Assembly (NCBI GenBank): GCA_027066935.1
Contig: JAMOMX010000392.1
Coordinates: forward strand, 1 to 25,649
Source of the DNA: Sulfurimonas sp.
GTDB taxonomy: Bacteria; Campylobacterota; Campylobacteria; Campylobacterales; Sulfurimonadaceae
DNA length: 25,649 bases
Reading direction: 5' to 3'
Shown: piece after piece, positions 1 through 6,680 of the stretch
Numbering within the stretch: the first letter of the stretch is position 1
Layout: the number at the start of each line of letters is the position of its first letter
Made by a program: the position numbers and the translations under genes
The notes under the pieces: model-generated
The model's input: the letters and a program-made list of their open reading frames with translations, nothing else
Told to the model about the DNA's origin: nothing
Databases searched by the model: none

Positions 1-1
1 T

Positions 2-436
2 GGTTCTGCTGGAAATTATTTTAGAGAGATGGCTGAAAATCTTCCAAAAGATTGTGTAATAATCACTTCATCTTGTGGTAAGTTTAGATTTAACGATATT
101 GATTTTGGTAATATTGATGGGACAGAAATACCTAGATATTTAGATCTTGGTCAATGTAATGACTCTAATGGTGCAGTAGAGATTGCAAAAGCTGTGAGTG
201 GTGCTTTAAATGTGCCTATAAATGATCTGCCAATTTCGATAGTCCTTAGTTGGATGGAGCAAAAAGCTGTGATAATATTATTAGGGTTATTTAGTCTTGG
301 AATTAAAAATATCTACCTTGGACCAAAGGCACCAGAATTTTTAAATGAGGATGTAACTCAATTTTTAGTTGATACTTTTAACTTGCACTATACAGGCGAT
401 GCAAAAAAAGATTTAGAAAATTTACTGATAAAGTAA
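2..436 (+). CDS. hcp: Hydroxylamine reductase / hybrid cluster protein, C-terminal part (5' end outside window)
   Basis: The reading frame is open from base 2, so the ATG at 29 is internal and only about the last 144 residues are present. Hcp is a cytoplasmic Fe-S enzyme linked to nitric oxide and hydroxylamine detoxification and to protein S-nitrosylation. The fragment carries three of the conserved hybrid-cluster ligand motifs in the expected order and spacing: Cys in SSCGKFRFN, Cys in LDLGQCND 27 residues later, and Glu in LSWMEQKAV 34 residues after that. These correspond to two Cys ligands and the Glu ligand near the C-terminus of the family. The N-terminal [4Fe-4S] or [2Fe-2S] Cys cluster lies outside the window, so the Hcp class cannot be told. 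The gene ends 66 bases before ligA. Identification is firm; the role is inferred from the family. Confidence 0.93.
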   Translation, partial: GSAGNYFREMAENLPKDCVIITSSCGKFRFNDIDFGNIDGTEIPRYLDLGQCNDSNGAVEIAKAVSGALNVPINDLPISIVLSWMEQKAVIILLGLFSLGIKNIYLGPKAPEFLNEDVTQFLVDTFNLHYTGDAKKDLENLLIK

Positions 437-452
437 GATTATGAAAATTGAA

Positions 453-458
453 TATACT
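453..458 (+). promoter_or_regulatory. Possible -10 box (TATACT) upstream of ligA
   Basis: TATACT lies 44 bases before the ligA start in the only intergenic gap of this part of the block. Campylobacterota sigma-70 promoters typically lack a conserved -35, so a lone -10 match in an AT-rich spacer is weak evidence. A second candidate, TAAAAT at 491-496, would give an almost leaderless ligA transcript. Confidence 0.25.
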
Positions 459-502
459 TAATACATAATGTTATTTGAACTTTGTTTAGATAAAATTTCT
501 TT

Positions 503-2452
503 ATGAATTTGAACGAGTATAAACAGGTCATAAAACAATTAAATATTTATGCACATCATTATTATGTTTTAGATGATCCTATCACTACTGATGAGATATA
601 CGATAAGCTTTATCATGAAGTTTTAGATTATGAAGAGCTAAACCCTGATGATATACTTAATAATTCTCCAACTCAAAGAGTGGGAGATGTAGTATCAGAT
701 GGTTTTACTAAAGCACCACATCTATCTCGTATGTGGTCTTTAGAAGATATTTTTGATTCATCAGGTTTAGAAAAGTGGCTTATTAAGACTTATAAACTAG
801 ATGAAAATATAACTTTTTATAGTGAACCAAAATTTGATGGAGCTAGTTTAAATCTTATCTACAAAAATGGAGAGCTCTATCAAGGGATAACTCGTGGGGA
901 TGGAGAAGTAGGGGAGTTAATTACTCAAAATGTCAAAACAATTCGCTCCATACCATTAACTATAGAGCATAAAGAGCTCATTGAGATTCGTGGTGAAGTT
1001 GTAATTTTTAAAGATGATTTTCAAAAGATAAATGAAGAGAGATTAAAAAATAATGAAGCAGTTTTTGCAAATCCTAGAAATGCAGCAGCTGGTAGTTTAA
1101 GACAGCTTGATTCTAGTGTTAGTGCATCACGTAATTTAGTTTTTTTGCCTTATGGAGTAGGGGTAAATACTTTAAAGCATAAACTCTTAAGTGATAAAAT
1201 GTCTTACATCTATGAACTTGGATTTAAAAAGCCACCCATCTCTCGTATATGTAAAGGATTTGATGAGATTGAGAGTATCTATGAAATCATGAAAAATGAG
1301 CGTGATAGTTATGAAATGCTACTTGATGGAATGGTTATAAAAGTAAATGAAATATCATCTCAAATAGATATGGGTTATACTGTTAAAGTTCCAAGGTTTA
1401 GTGTTGCATATAAATTTCCTGCAATTGAAAAAATTACTACATTAAAAGAGATAATTTTACAAGTTGGACGAACTGGAGCAGTTACCCCTGTTGCGATAGT
1501 AGAACCAACTGATATTGATGGAGTAGTGGTAGAGAGAGCAACTCTGCATAACTTTGATGAGATAGATAGAAAAGATATACGACTTGGTGATAAAGTTATA
1601 ATTCTTAGAAGTGGTGATGTTATACCAAAAATAATAAAAGTTTTAACACATGAGCGTAATGGTAGTGAAGTAAAGTTTGAGAGACCCTCTGTTTGTCCTG
1701 TATGTGGCAGTGAGCTCTTGGATGAGGGTGTTCTTCTTAAGTGTCAAAACCTCTCTTGTGAAGCGAGAGTTGTAAACTCTATAATATATTTTGCATCAAA
1801 ACCATGTTTAAATATAGATGGTTTAGGAGTTAAAATTGTTGAGGTGTTGTTTCAAAGTGGGCTTGTAAAAAATGTAATTGACCTGTTTGATTTAACGCTT
1901 GAGAAACTTTTAGAATTAGATGGTTTTAAAGAGAAAAAATCTCAAAATTTACTTAACTCATTAGAGAGTGCAAAAGGGTGTGATTATTGGCGTTTTATCA
2001 ACTCTTTAGGGATTGAGCATATTGGTGAAGTAGCTTCTAAAACTTTAAGTGATAATTTTGGATTTGAGTTTATAGATGCAACAAAAGAAGATATGCTTAA
2101 ATGTGATGGAATTGGCGAAGAGATGGCTGAATCTGTTTTAGAGTTTGTTCGTGTAAATCGTGAAATTATATTAGAGTTACAAAACATTTTAAAGCCAAAA
2201 GAGCCTCTAAAAAAAGAAGAAGCGCATGATAATCCATTTAAAGGTAAAACGGTAGTGCTAACTGGAACAATGAGTAAAAGCCGTGGAGTGATAAAAGAGA
2301 TGTTGGAAAACTTAGGTGCAAAGGTATCGGGTAGTGTTTCTAAAAAAACAGATTTTTTGATTTATGGTGAAGATGCTGGAAGTAAGTATGATAAAGCGAT
2401 GAGTTTAGATGTTAAATGTCTAAACGAAGATGAGATGAGAGAGTTATTATGA
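503..2452 (+). CDS. ligA: NAD-dependent DNA ligase LigA
   Basis: This enzyme seals 3'-OH/5'-phosphate nicks in duplex DNA using NAD+, joining Okazaki fragments and finishing repair. At 649 residues it is of normal bacterial length. The adenylation domain has the nucleophile Lys110 in PKFDG. An OB fold follows, then a four-cysteine zinc finger (C398, C401, C414, C419), helix-hairpin-helix repeats around 430-560 (for example LDGFKEKKSQNLL and CDGIGEEMAESVL), and a C-terminal BRCT domain from about 575 (FKGKTVVLTGTMSKSRGVIK). No strong Shine-Dalgarno sequence precedes the ATG at 503. The stop overlaps the next gene's start by 4 bases (ATGA), so the two are translationally coupled. In Campylobacter ligA also sits just upstream of tlyA. 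All expected domains are present and the gene looks intact and essential. Confidence 0.98.
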   Translation: MNLNEYKQVIKQLNIYAHHYYVLDDPITTDEIYDKLYHEVLDYEELNPDDILNNSPTQRVGDVVSDGFTKAPHLSRMWSLEDIFDSSGLEKWLIKTYKLDENITFYSEPKFDGASLNLIYKNGELYQGITRGDGEVGELITQNVKTIRSIPLTIEHKELIEIRGEVVIFKDDFQKINEERLKNNEAVFANPRNAAAGSLRQLDSSVSASRNLVFLPYGVGVNTLKHKLLSDKMSYIYELGFKKPPISRICKGFDEIESIYEIMKNERDSYEMLLDGMVIKVNEISSQIDMGYTVKVPRFSVAYKFPAIEKITTLKEIILQVGRTGAVTPVAIVEPTDIDGVVVERATLHNFDEIDRKDIRLGDKVIILRSGDVIPKIIKVLTHERNGSEVKFERPSVCPVCGSELLDEGVLLKCQNLSCEARVVNSIIYFASKPCLNIDGLGVKIVEVLFQSGLVKNVIDLFDLTLEKLLELDGFKEKKSQNLLNSLESAKGCDYWRFINSLGIEHIGEVASKTLSDNFGFEFIDATKEDMLKCDGIGEEMAESVLEFVRVNREIILELQNILKPKEPLKKEEAHDNPFKGKTVVLTGTMSKSRGVIKEMLENLGAKVSGSVSKKTDFLIYGEDAGSKYDKAMSLDVKCLNEDEMRELL

Positions 2453-2991
2453 GATATTTATTAGTATTGGTTTTGTTTTTTTCAAGTTTACATGCAGATA
2501 GGGAGGGTGGCCCTTATATTGGTGTTGGATATGGAGTATCTCAATACAATAGTAATGAAATCTACAATACGCAAGAAGATATCTCTAGAGCTATAAGTAT
2601 TTATGGCGGAGCATATATAAATAAATACCTTTCTGTAGAGCTAGGATATATTGATTTTACATCTTTTTCTTCACAAAATGGATATATGGTTGATGATACA
2701 AAAACATATAAACTTTCAATATTCAGCGTATCAACTTTAGTCCATTATCCAATTTTTAATGATAAGTTAGATTTTTATGCAAGGTTTGGAGCTGGACAAA
2801 TTAATTTTGATGATGATAGTGGTTTTAATTTTGTTTTTGGAGTTGGTGTAGCTATCCGTTTTAACAGTTATTTGAGTTTAAAATTTGCATATGATAAACA
2901 TCCTTTTTATTATGATGCAACAAGTAATAATTCTGATGATACTAGTATGAACATTGATTATATATATAGTGCTATAGAGGTTCAATTTTGA
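2449..2991 (+). CDS. Small outer-membrane beta-barrel protein
   Basis: A 180-residue protein with a clear Sec signal peptide (MRYLLVLVLFFSSLHA, cleavage predicted after Ala16). The rest is alternating, glycine- and aromatic-rich beta-strands typical of eight-stranded outer-membrane barrels (GGPYIGVGYGVSQY, KYLSVELGYIDF, LDFYARFGAGQINF, FVFGVGVAIRF, LSLKFAYDKHPF). It ends in Phe (AIEVQF), the C-terminal aromatic residue recognised by the BAM machinery. It overlaps ligA by 4 bases (ATGA) and tlyA by 4 bases (TTGA), so all three are probably one transcript. The ligand or function is unknown. OmpW- or OmpA-barrel-like assignments are possible, but no peptidoglycan-binding OmpA domain is present. 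Confidence 0.85.
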   Translation: MRYLLVLVLFFSSLHADREGGPYIGVGYGVSQYNSNEIYNTQEDISRAISIYGGAYINKYLSVELGYIDFTSFSSQNGYMVDDTKTYKLSIFSVSTLVHYPIFNDKLDFYARFGAGQINFDDDSGFNFVFGVGVAIRFNSYLSLKFAYDKHPFYYDATSNNSDDTSMNIDYIYSAIEVQF

Positions 2992-3698
2992 GTAGGCTAG
3001 ATAGTTATTTAGTTAAAAATGATTTTATAGATTCTCGCACAAAAGCACAAGAGATTATAAAAAATTCTTTGGTAAGTGTAGATGGTAAAATTATTAAAAA
3101 ACCATCATTTATAGTTGATGAAAAAAATATTGTAAGTGTAAAAGAGCATGAACAATTTGTAAGTAGGGCTGCTTATAAATTAAAATATTTTTTAGAAGAG
3201 TTGGAATTAGATATAAAAGATGCAGTATGTTTAGATATAGGCTCATCTACTGGCGGTTTTACGGAGGTACTTTTAAAAAATGGTGTAAAAGAGGTGTCCG
3301 CTGTAGATGTAGGCTCAAACCAACTCCATAAAAGTTTAAAAGATGATGATAGAGTTTACTCATTTGAGAATTGCGATATTAGAGAGTTTAAAAGTGAGAA
3401 AAAATTTGAGCTTGTTGTAAGTGATGTTGCTTTTATTTCGCTTTTAAATATTTTGGAAGAGATAAATACTCTATCTAGTGAGAATATAATACTTTTATTT
3501 AAACCACAATTTGAAGTTGGACGTGAAGTTAAACGTGATAACAATGGTGTAGTTACTGATGATAAGGCTATTAAAAAAGTAATGGAAAATTTTGAGCAAG
3601 AATGTGAAAAAAAGGGCTGGAAATTGGTTTTAAAATCGCCATCTAAATTAACTGGAAAAGAGGGTAATCTTGAATACTGTTATTTTTTTAAGAAGTAA
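2988..3698 (+). CDS. tlyA: TlyA family rRNA (cytidine-2'-O)-methyltransferase / hemolysin A homologue
   Basis: SAM-dependent 2'-O-methyltransferase. Short (type I) TlyA proteins such as that of Campylobacter methylate C1920 of 23S rRNA and sensitise the ribosome to capreomycin. An N-terminal S4 RNA-binding domain (residues 1-55, MSRLDSYLVKNDFIDSRTKA) is followed by an FtsJ-like Rossmann methylase with the SAM loop LDIGSSTGGFTEVLL (82-96). K64, D146 and K172 have the same spacing (82 and 26 residues) as the catalytic residues I recall for the C. jejuni enzyme (K80, D162, K188). The start is TTG, overlapping the previous stop (TTGA); no ATG fits. At 236 residues it lacks the extensions of type II TlyA. 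It is the last gene of the ligA transcript before the higBA insertion. Confidence 0.95.
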   Translation: MSRLDSYLVKNDFIDSRTKAQEIIKNSLVSVDGKIIKKPSFIVDEKNIVSVKEHEQFVSRAAYKLKYFLEELELDIKDAVCLDIGSSTGGFTEVLLKNGVKEVSAVDVGSNQLHKSLKDDDRVYSFENCDIREFKSEKKFELVVSDVAFISLLNILEEINTLSSENIILLFKPQFEVGREVKRDNNGVVTDDKAIKKVMENFEQECEKKGWKLVLKSPSKLTGKEGNLEYCYFFKK

Positions 3699-3706
3699 TA
3701 CTTATC

Positions 3707-3735
3707 TTGACTAACTTATCATATTGTGATAATAT
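3707..3735 (+). promoter_or_regulatory. Promoter and candidate operator of higBA
   Basis: TTGACT (3707-3712) is followed at 15-17 bases by an AT-rich -10 region (GATAAT at 3728-3733 or TAATAT at 3730-3735), the first with a TG extension at 3725-3726. A perfect inverted repeat, TTATCA-N5-TGATAA (3716-3721 / 3727-3732), overlaps the -10. This is where a HigA-type repressor would be expected to bind. The toxin ATG at 3742 is only 6-8 bases past the -10. Confidence 0.5.
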
Positions 3736-3741
3736 GACTAC

Positions 3742-3981
3742 ATGATAAAATCTTTTAAGTGTAAAAATACAAAACAATTATTTGATGGTAAATATCAAAA
3801 GAAATTTTCTCAAGCCATTAACAATGTAGGTAAAAGAAAACTTGATATGCTGGAAGCTTCTTTTAGTGAAGAGGATTTAAAAGGTTTTTGTAGCATTAGA
3901 ATAAATGAGCAATTTAAATTAATTTTTAAATTTGAGAACTCAAATGCTTATGATGTATATATTGATGATAATCATAAATAA
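3742..3981 (+). CDS. higB: HigB/RelE-family mRNA interferase toxin, short form
   Basis: HigB toxins cleave mRNA on the ribosome and are neutralised by the HigA protein encoded next to them. The beginning (MIKSFKCKNTKQLFDG) and end (SIRINEQFKLIFKFENSNAYDVYIDDNH) match the HigB/GraT family pattern. The protein has 79 residues against the usual 90 or so. The segment that normally reads like PPGNRLEALKGDR before the SIRIN strand is largely missing, and the usual WRI of NxQWRI is FKL. These changes could weaken the toxin. No Shine-Dalgarno sequence precedes the ATG, and the promoter suggests a near-leaderless mRNA. The antitoxin gene follows after 12 bases, the typical higBA order. Confidence 0.85.
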   Translation: MIKSFKCKNTKQLFDGKYQKKFSQAINNVGKRKLDMLEASFSEEDLKGFCSIRINEQFKLIFKFENSNAYDVYIDDNHK

Positions 3982-3993
3982 AGGAGAAAAATT

Positions 3994-4287
3994 ATGACAG
4001 CGATTAGGCCAAGTACCCATCCAGGAATTATTTTAAAAGAAGAGTTTGCTGTGCCTCTAAATTTAACTCAAGCAAAATTATCCAAAGATTTAAATGTTGG
4101 AATTAAAACATTGAGTGAATTGTATAATGAAAAAAGAGGTATAACTTCTCTAATGGCTTTAAAATTAGCAGAGTATTTTGGTACAACACCACAGTTTTGG
4201 TTAAATTTGCAAAATGCTTATGATTTATATAAAACATATGAAAAAGAGAGAAAAAATATTGAAAGTATTGTGCATTGTGCAGCATAA
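3994..4287 (+). CDS. higA: HigA-family antitoxin (XRE/Cro-type HTH)
   Basis: This 97-residue DNA-binding antitoxin belongs to the HigA/VapI group. It starts with the family signature THPGIILKEEF and carries an XRE helix-turn-helix (LTQAKLSKDLNVGIKTLSELYNEKR, about residues 24-48). The typical tail GTTPQFWLNLQNAYDLYKTYE follows. It binds and neutralises HigB and represses its own promoter, probably through the inverted repeat at 3716-3732. A strong Shine-Dalgarno sequence (AAGGAGAA, just before the ATG) contrasts with its absence at the toxin, which would favour antitoxin excess. The ribF ribosome-binding site AAAGGAAAG directly follows the stop codon, so ribF may be co-transcribed with this pair. 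Confidence 0.92.
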   Translation: MTAIRPSTHPGIILKEEFAVPLNLTQAKLSKDLNVGIKTLSELYNEKRGITSLMALKLAEYFGTTPQFWLNLQNAYDLYKTYEKERKNIESIVHCAA

Positions 4288-4299
4288 AGGAAAGTTGAT

Positions 4300-5130
4300 T
4301 TGAGTAACAAAAACAATATAACTGCCATAGCCATTGGTGGTTTTGATGGTATGCATATAGGGCATCAGCATCTTTTTGATGAGCTTGGAGAGGATGGCTG
4401 TATAGTAGTAATAGAAACTGGTTATGCAAACCTAACTCCAAAACAAGAGCGTGGACATTTTACTTCATACCCTATTTTATATTTAGAACTAGAAGATATT
4501 CGCCACTTAGATGCTAAAGAGTTTATAGAGTTTTTAAAAAACAAATTTAACAAACTTGAAAAGATAATAGTTGGATATGATTTTCATTTTGGAAAAAACC
4601 GTAAGTATGATTTTAATGATTTGGGGACACTTTTTAGTGGAGAAGTGAAAGTTGTTGCTGAGGTATGTCTAAATGGGGATTCTATCCATTCTCATAAAAT
4701 TCGTGCCAAACTTACTATAGGTGATATGAAAGGTGCTAATGCATTTTTAGGTCATAACTATACTATTAGAGGGGTTGTAGAAAAAGGGCAGGGTATTGGT
4801 AAAAAAGAGCTTGTTGCTACCATCAACATCTCAGCAAGTGAGTTTTTAACACCAAAAGAGGGTGTATATGTATCTTTAACAAGAATAGATGATGAAGAGC
4901 ACTATCACCCATCAGTTTCATTTGTAGGGCATAGGGTAAGTACTGATGGAAGTTTTGCTGTAGAGTCACATATTTTAGATGGTGAAGTAGTATGTACTCA
5001 AAAAGCAAGTATTAGTTTTATCTCTTTTATACGAGATAATAAAAAATTCAATTCATTACCTGAATTGAAACAAGCGATTAAAAAAGATATAGAAATCGCT
5101 TCAAAACAATTAAAGATTTTAGCGCTTTAA
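4300..5130 (+). CDS. ribF: Bifunctional riboflavin kinase / FAD synthetase RibF
   Basis: Phosphorylates riboflavin to FMN and adenylylates FMN to FAD in the cytoplasm. The 276 residues contain the nucleotidyltransferase HxGH motif in AIGGFDGMHIGHQHL (11-25), the VGYDFHFGKNRKYD motif, and HSHKIRAKL at the place of the ISSTxIR motif. The flavokinase domain follows (from about 145: GHNYTIRGVVEKGQGIGKKELVATIN), with EGVY and the conserved VESHILD acid near 225. Translation starts at TTG 4300, preceded by AAAGGAAAG at a normal distance; no in-frame ATG lies before the first motif. In Campylobacter ribF follows tlyA directly; here higBA separates them. Confidence 0.95.
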   Translation: MSNKNNITAIAIGGFDGMHIGHQHLFDELGEDGCIVVIETGYANLTPKQERGHFTSYPILYLELEDIRHLDAKEFIEFLKNKFNKLEKIIVGYDFHFGKNRKYDFNDLGTLFSGEVKVVAEVCLNGDSIHSHKIRAKLTIGDMKGANAFLGHNYTIRGVVEKGQGIGKKELVATINISASEFLTPKEGVYVSLTRIDDEEHYHPSVSFVGHRVSTDGSFAVESHILDGEVVCTQKASISFISFIRDNKKFNSLPELKQAIKKDIEIASKQLKILAL

Positions 5131-5141
5131 AAGTGTGTAGA

Positions 5142-5204
5142 GTAAATCTTTTTCTTTTCCGGCTAAATATTATTTCATAATATTTGCTCGTCAAAGAGAT
5201 TTAC
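5142..5204 (+). promoter_or_regulatory. Nested inverted repeats in the ribF–truD spacer
   Basis: GTAAATCT (5142-5149) pairs with AGATTTAC (5197-5204), enclosing a perfect 9-bp hairpin AAATATTAT-TTC-ATAATATTT (5165-5185). There is no T-run after it, so it is not a classical terminator. It lies just upstream of the truD ribosome-binding site and could be an RNA element affecting truD expression, or a processing site. The function is unknown. Confidence 0.45.
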
Positions 5205-5228
5205 ACTATATCAAAAAAAGGAGATTTT

Positions 5229-6248
5229 TTGAGAAAAAGAGAATATTTAGATAGTGTAGGTGATATTAGGTTTAAATTTTACCAAACTAAGGATGATTTT
5301 ATAGTTGATGAAGTTCCAAATATAGAGTTTAAAGGAAAGGGTAATTTTTTAATTCTTCATGTAAAAAAAGTTGAGATGACAACTTGGGATATGATTGCGA
5401 TATTTTCTGAATACTTAGGCATCCCTGCCCAAAAGATAGGTTATGCAGGTTTAAAAGATAAACATGCAACTACTACACAATATATCTCAGTTGAATCATC
5501 TTATGAGAAAATGATGAAGCAGTTTAGACATAAACAAATAAAGATTATAGATGTAACTCGTCACTCTAAATCTATAAGAATGGGTGATTTAGCGGGAAAT
5601 AGATTTAGTATAAATCTTTTTGAATTAGATAACATTGATGCTGGCAGACTTGAGAAATGTGCAAGAAAAATCTCTAAAAATGGTCTGCCAAACTATTTTG
5701 GATATCAAAGATTTGGTCGTGATAGCGATAGTTTTAAACAAGCAAAAGATATGCTAAGTGGAGAGATATTTATAGAAGATACAAAAGTAAAAAACTTTTT
5801 AATTTCAATCTATCAAAGTGAATTTTTTAATAATTGGCTTCGTGAAAGAGTAGAACTCTCTCGTAAAGAAAATAATGGAAAATTTTTGATTTTAGATGGA
5901 GATATTTATCTTGCTAAAGATGCTAAGTTAGTAACTCCAAAAATTAAACCTACAAAAGATTTTGAATCAAAAAAACTTGTTCCAACAGGACTATTATGTG
6001 GTCGTGATACTTTTCGCTCAAGAGATGATGCCTTGAAAATTGAACAAAAATATGACGATGAATTTTTACAGGCAAAAGGCTACAGAAGAGAAGCACTTAT
6101 TTATCCACAAAATATAGAGTGTAAATATATAAAAAAACAAACAATGTTAAATATCTCTTTTACCCTGCCAAAAGGCTCATACGCGACAGTATTCTTAGAA
6201 AGTATAGCGGATAGAAACTATAGTGCCAAGGACGTAAAGAAAAGTTAA
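5229..6248 (+). CDS. truD: tRNA pseudouridine(13) synthase TruD
   Basis: Isomerises uridine 13 in the D-arm of tRNA-Glu to pseudouridine. The family motif GYAGLKDKHATTTQY is present, with the catalytic Asp in KDK (residue 77 from this start). Other TruD signatures are also there: TKDDFIVDEVP near the N-terminus, NYFGYQRFGRD in the middle, and FLISIYQSEFFNNWL. I place the start at TTG 5229, six bases after a good Shine-Dalgarno sequence (AAAGGAGA), giving 339 residues that begin RKREYLDSVG as in related proteins. A longer frame from TTG 5184 (354 residues) has no ribosome-binding site and its start lies inside a hairpin. The gene ends 33 bases before the tRNA. Confidence 0.93.
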   Translation: MRKREYLDSVGDIRFKFYQTKDDFIVDEVPNIEFKGKGNFLILHVKKVEMTTWDMIAIFSEYLGIPAQKIGYAGLKDKHATTTQYISVESSYEKMMKQFRHKQIKIIDVTRHSKSIRMGDLAGNRFSINLFELDNIDAGRLEKCARKISKNGLPNYFGYQRFGRDSDSFKQAKDMLSGEIFIEDTKVKNFLISIYQSEFFNNWLRERVELSRKENNGKFLILDGDIYLAKDAKLVTPKIKPTKDFESKKLVPTGLLCGRDTFRSRDDALKIEQKYDDEFLQAKGYRREALIYPQNIECKYIKKQTMLNISFTLPKGSYATVFLESIADRNYSAKDVKKS

Positions 6249-6260
6249 GTTCCCACTCGC

Positions 6261-6266
6261 TATAAT
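6261..6266 (+). promoter_or_regulatory. -10 box of the tRNA-Met gene
   Basis: A perfect TATAAT ends 15 bases before the mature tRNA 5' end, just after the truD stop. There is no clear -35, as is usual in this group. Its position suits a tRNA promoter with a short 5' leader removed by RNase P. Confidence 0.65.
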
Positions 6267-6281
6267 TTCGCCCTACAAAGT

Positions 6282-6358
6282 GGGTTCGTAGCTCAGTTGG
6301 TTAGAGCCCTCCGCTCATAACGGAGTGGTCCCGTGTTCGAGTCACGGCGAACCCACCA
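6282..6358 (+). tRNA. tRNA-Met (anticodon CAT), elongator type
   Basis: A 77-nt cloverleaf folds cleanly. The acceptor is GGGTTCG/CGAACCC, the D-stem GCTC/GAGC, the anticodon stem CTCCG/CGGAG with loop CTCATAA (anticodon at 6316-6318), and the T-stem CCGTG/CACGG. CCA is encoded at 6356-6358. G1 pairs with C72, so this is not initiator tRNA-fMet, which has a mismatched first pair. The body resembles elongator tRNA-Met. A CAT-anticodon tRNA-Ile that becomes lysidine-modified cannot be fully excluded by eye. No duplicate of its 3' end was seen elsewhere in the window. Confidence 0.95.
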
Positions 6359-6680
6359 CTTGTAAACCTCACAAATAACGACCTTTCAAAGAAAATCAAA
6401 AAATCAAAAATTAAACTTTTTAATCTTGGGTGTCCTTTTCCTCTTTTTTTTCATCTATAATATGAATTTCACTACTCGCTTTTATATCAGCTTGCTTAAC
6501 TTTAGTAACATCTTTTTTACTTGGTTATTAAGAACTATAGAACTAATACCTACCTTTTAATGGGGATTGGCGTAAGTAAAGAGTTTATAGGTTAAAAATA
6601 GATACTAAGTTTTAAATTTATTAAGTAGTTTTTAATAATCAATTGATACAATCATATATAAAATAGTGGGTTGTTTAAAA
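6359..6680. other. Intergenic spacer, with a possible minus-strand coding remnant at 6420-6556
   Basis: No intact gene is visible. On the minus strand a 45-codon open stretch (6556 down to a TAA at 6420-6422) reads as a plausible protein end: GISSIVLNNQVKKDVTKVKQ, then a charged tail ending EEKDTQD. No start codon fits. Just upstream another frame reads NSLLTPIPIK, as if joined to it by a frameshift near 6555. This may be the 3' remnant of a decayed gene, or chance in AT-rich DNA. Bases 6557-6680 hold only AT-rich sequence leading into the next gene. Confidence 0.3.

Noticed and set aside
5184..5228. Longer N-terminus for TruD from TTG 5184
   Set aside because: No ribosome-binding site precedes it and the codon is buried in a perfect hairpin. 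TTG 5229 has a strong Shine-Dalgarno sequence and gives the family-like N-terminus.
6282..6358. tRNA-Met as the attachment site of the defence island
   Set aside because: The FIST/HD-GYP gene lies between the tRNA and the island. No copy of the tRNA 3' end was seen near 9300-9490 or 24400-24770, and no integrase gene is present.
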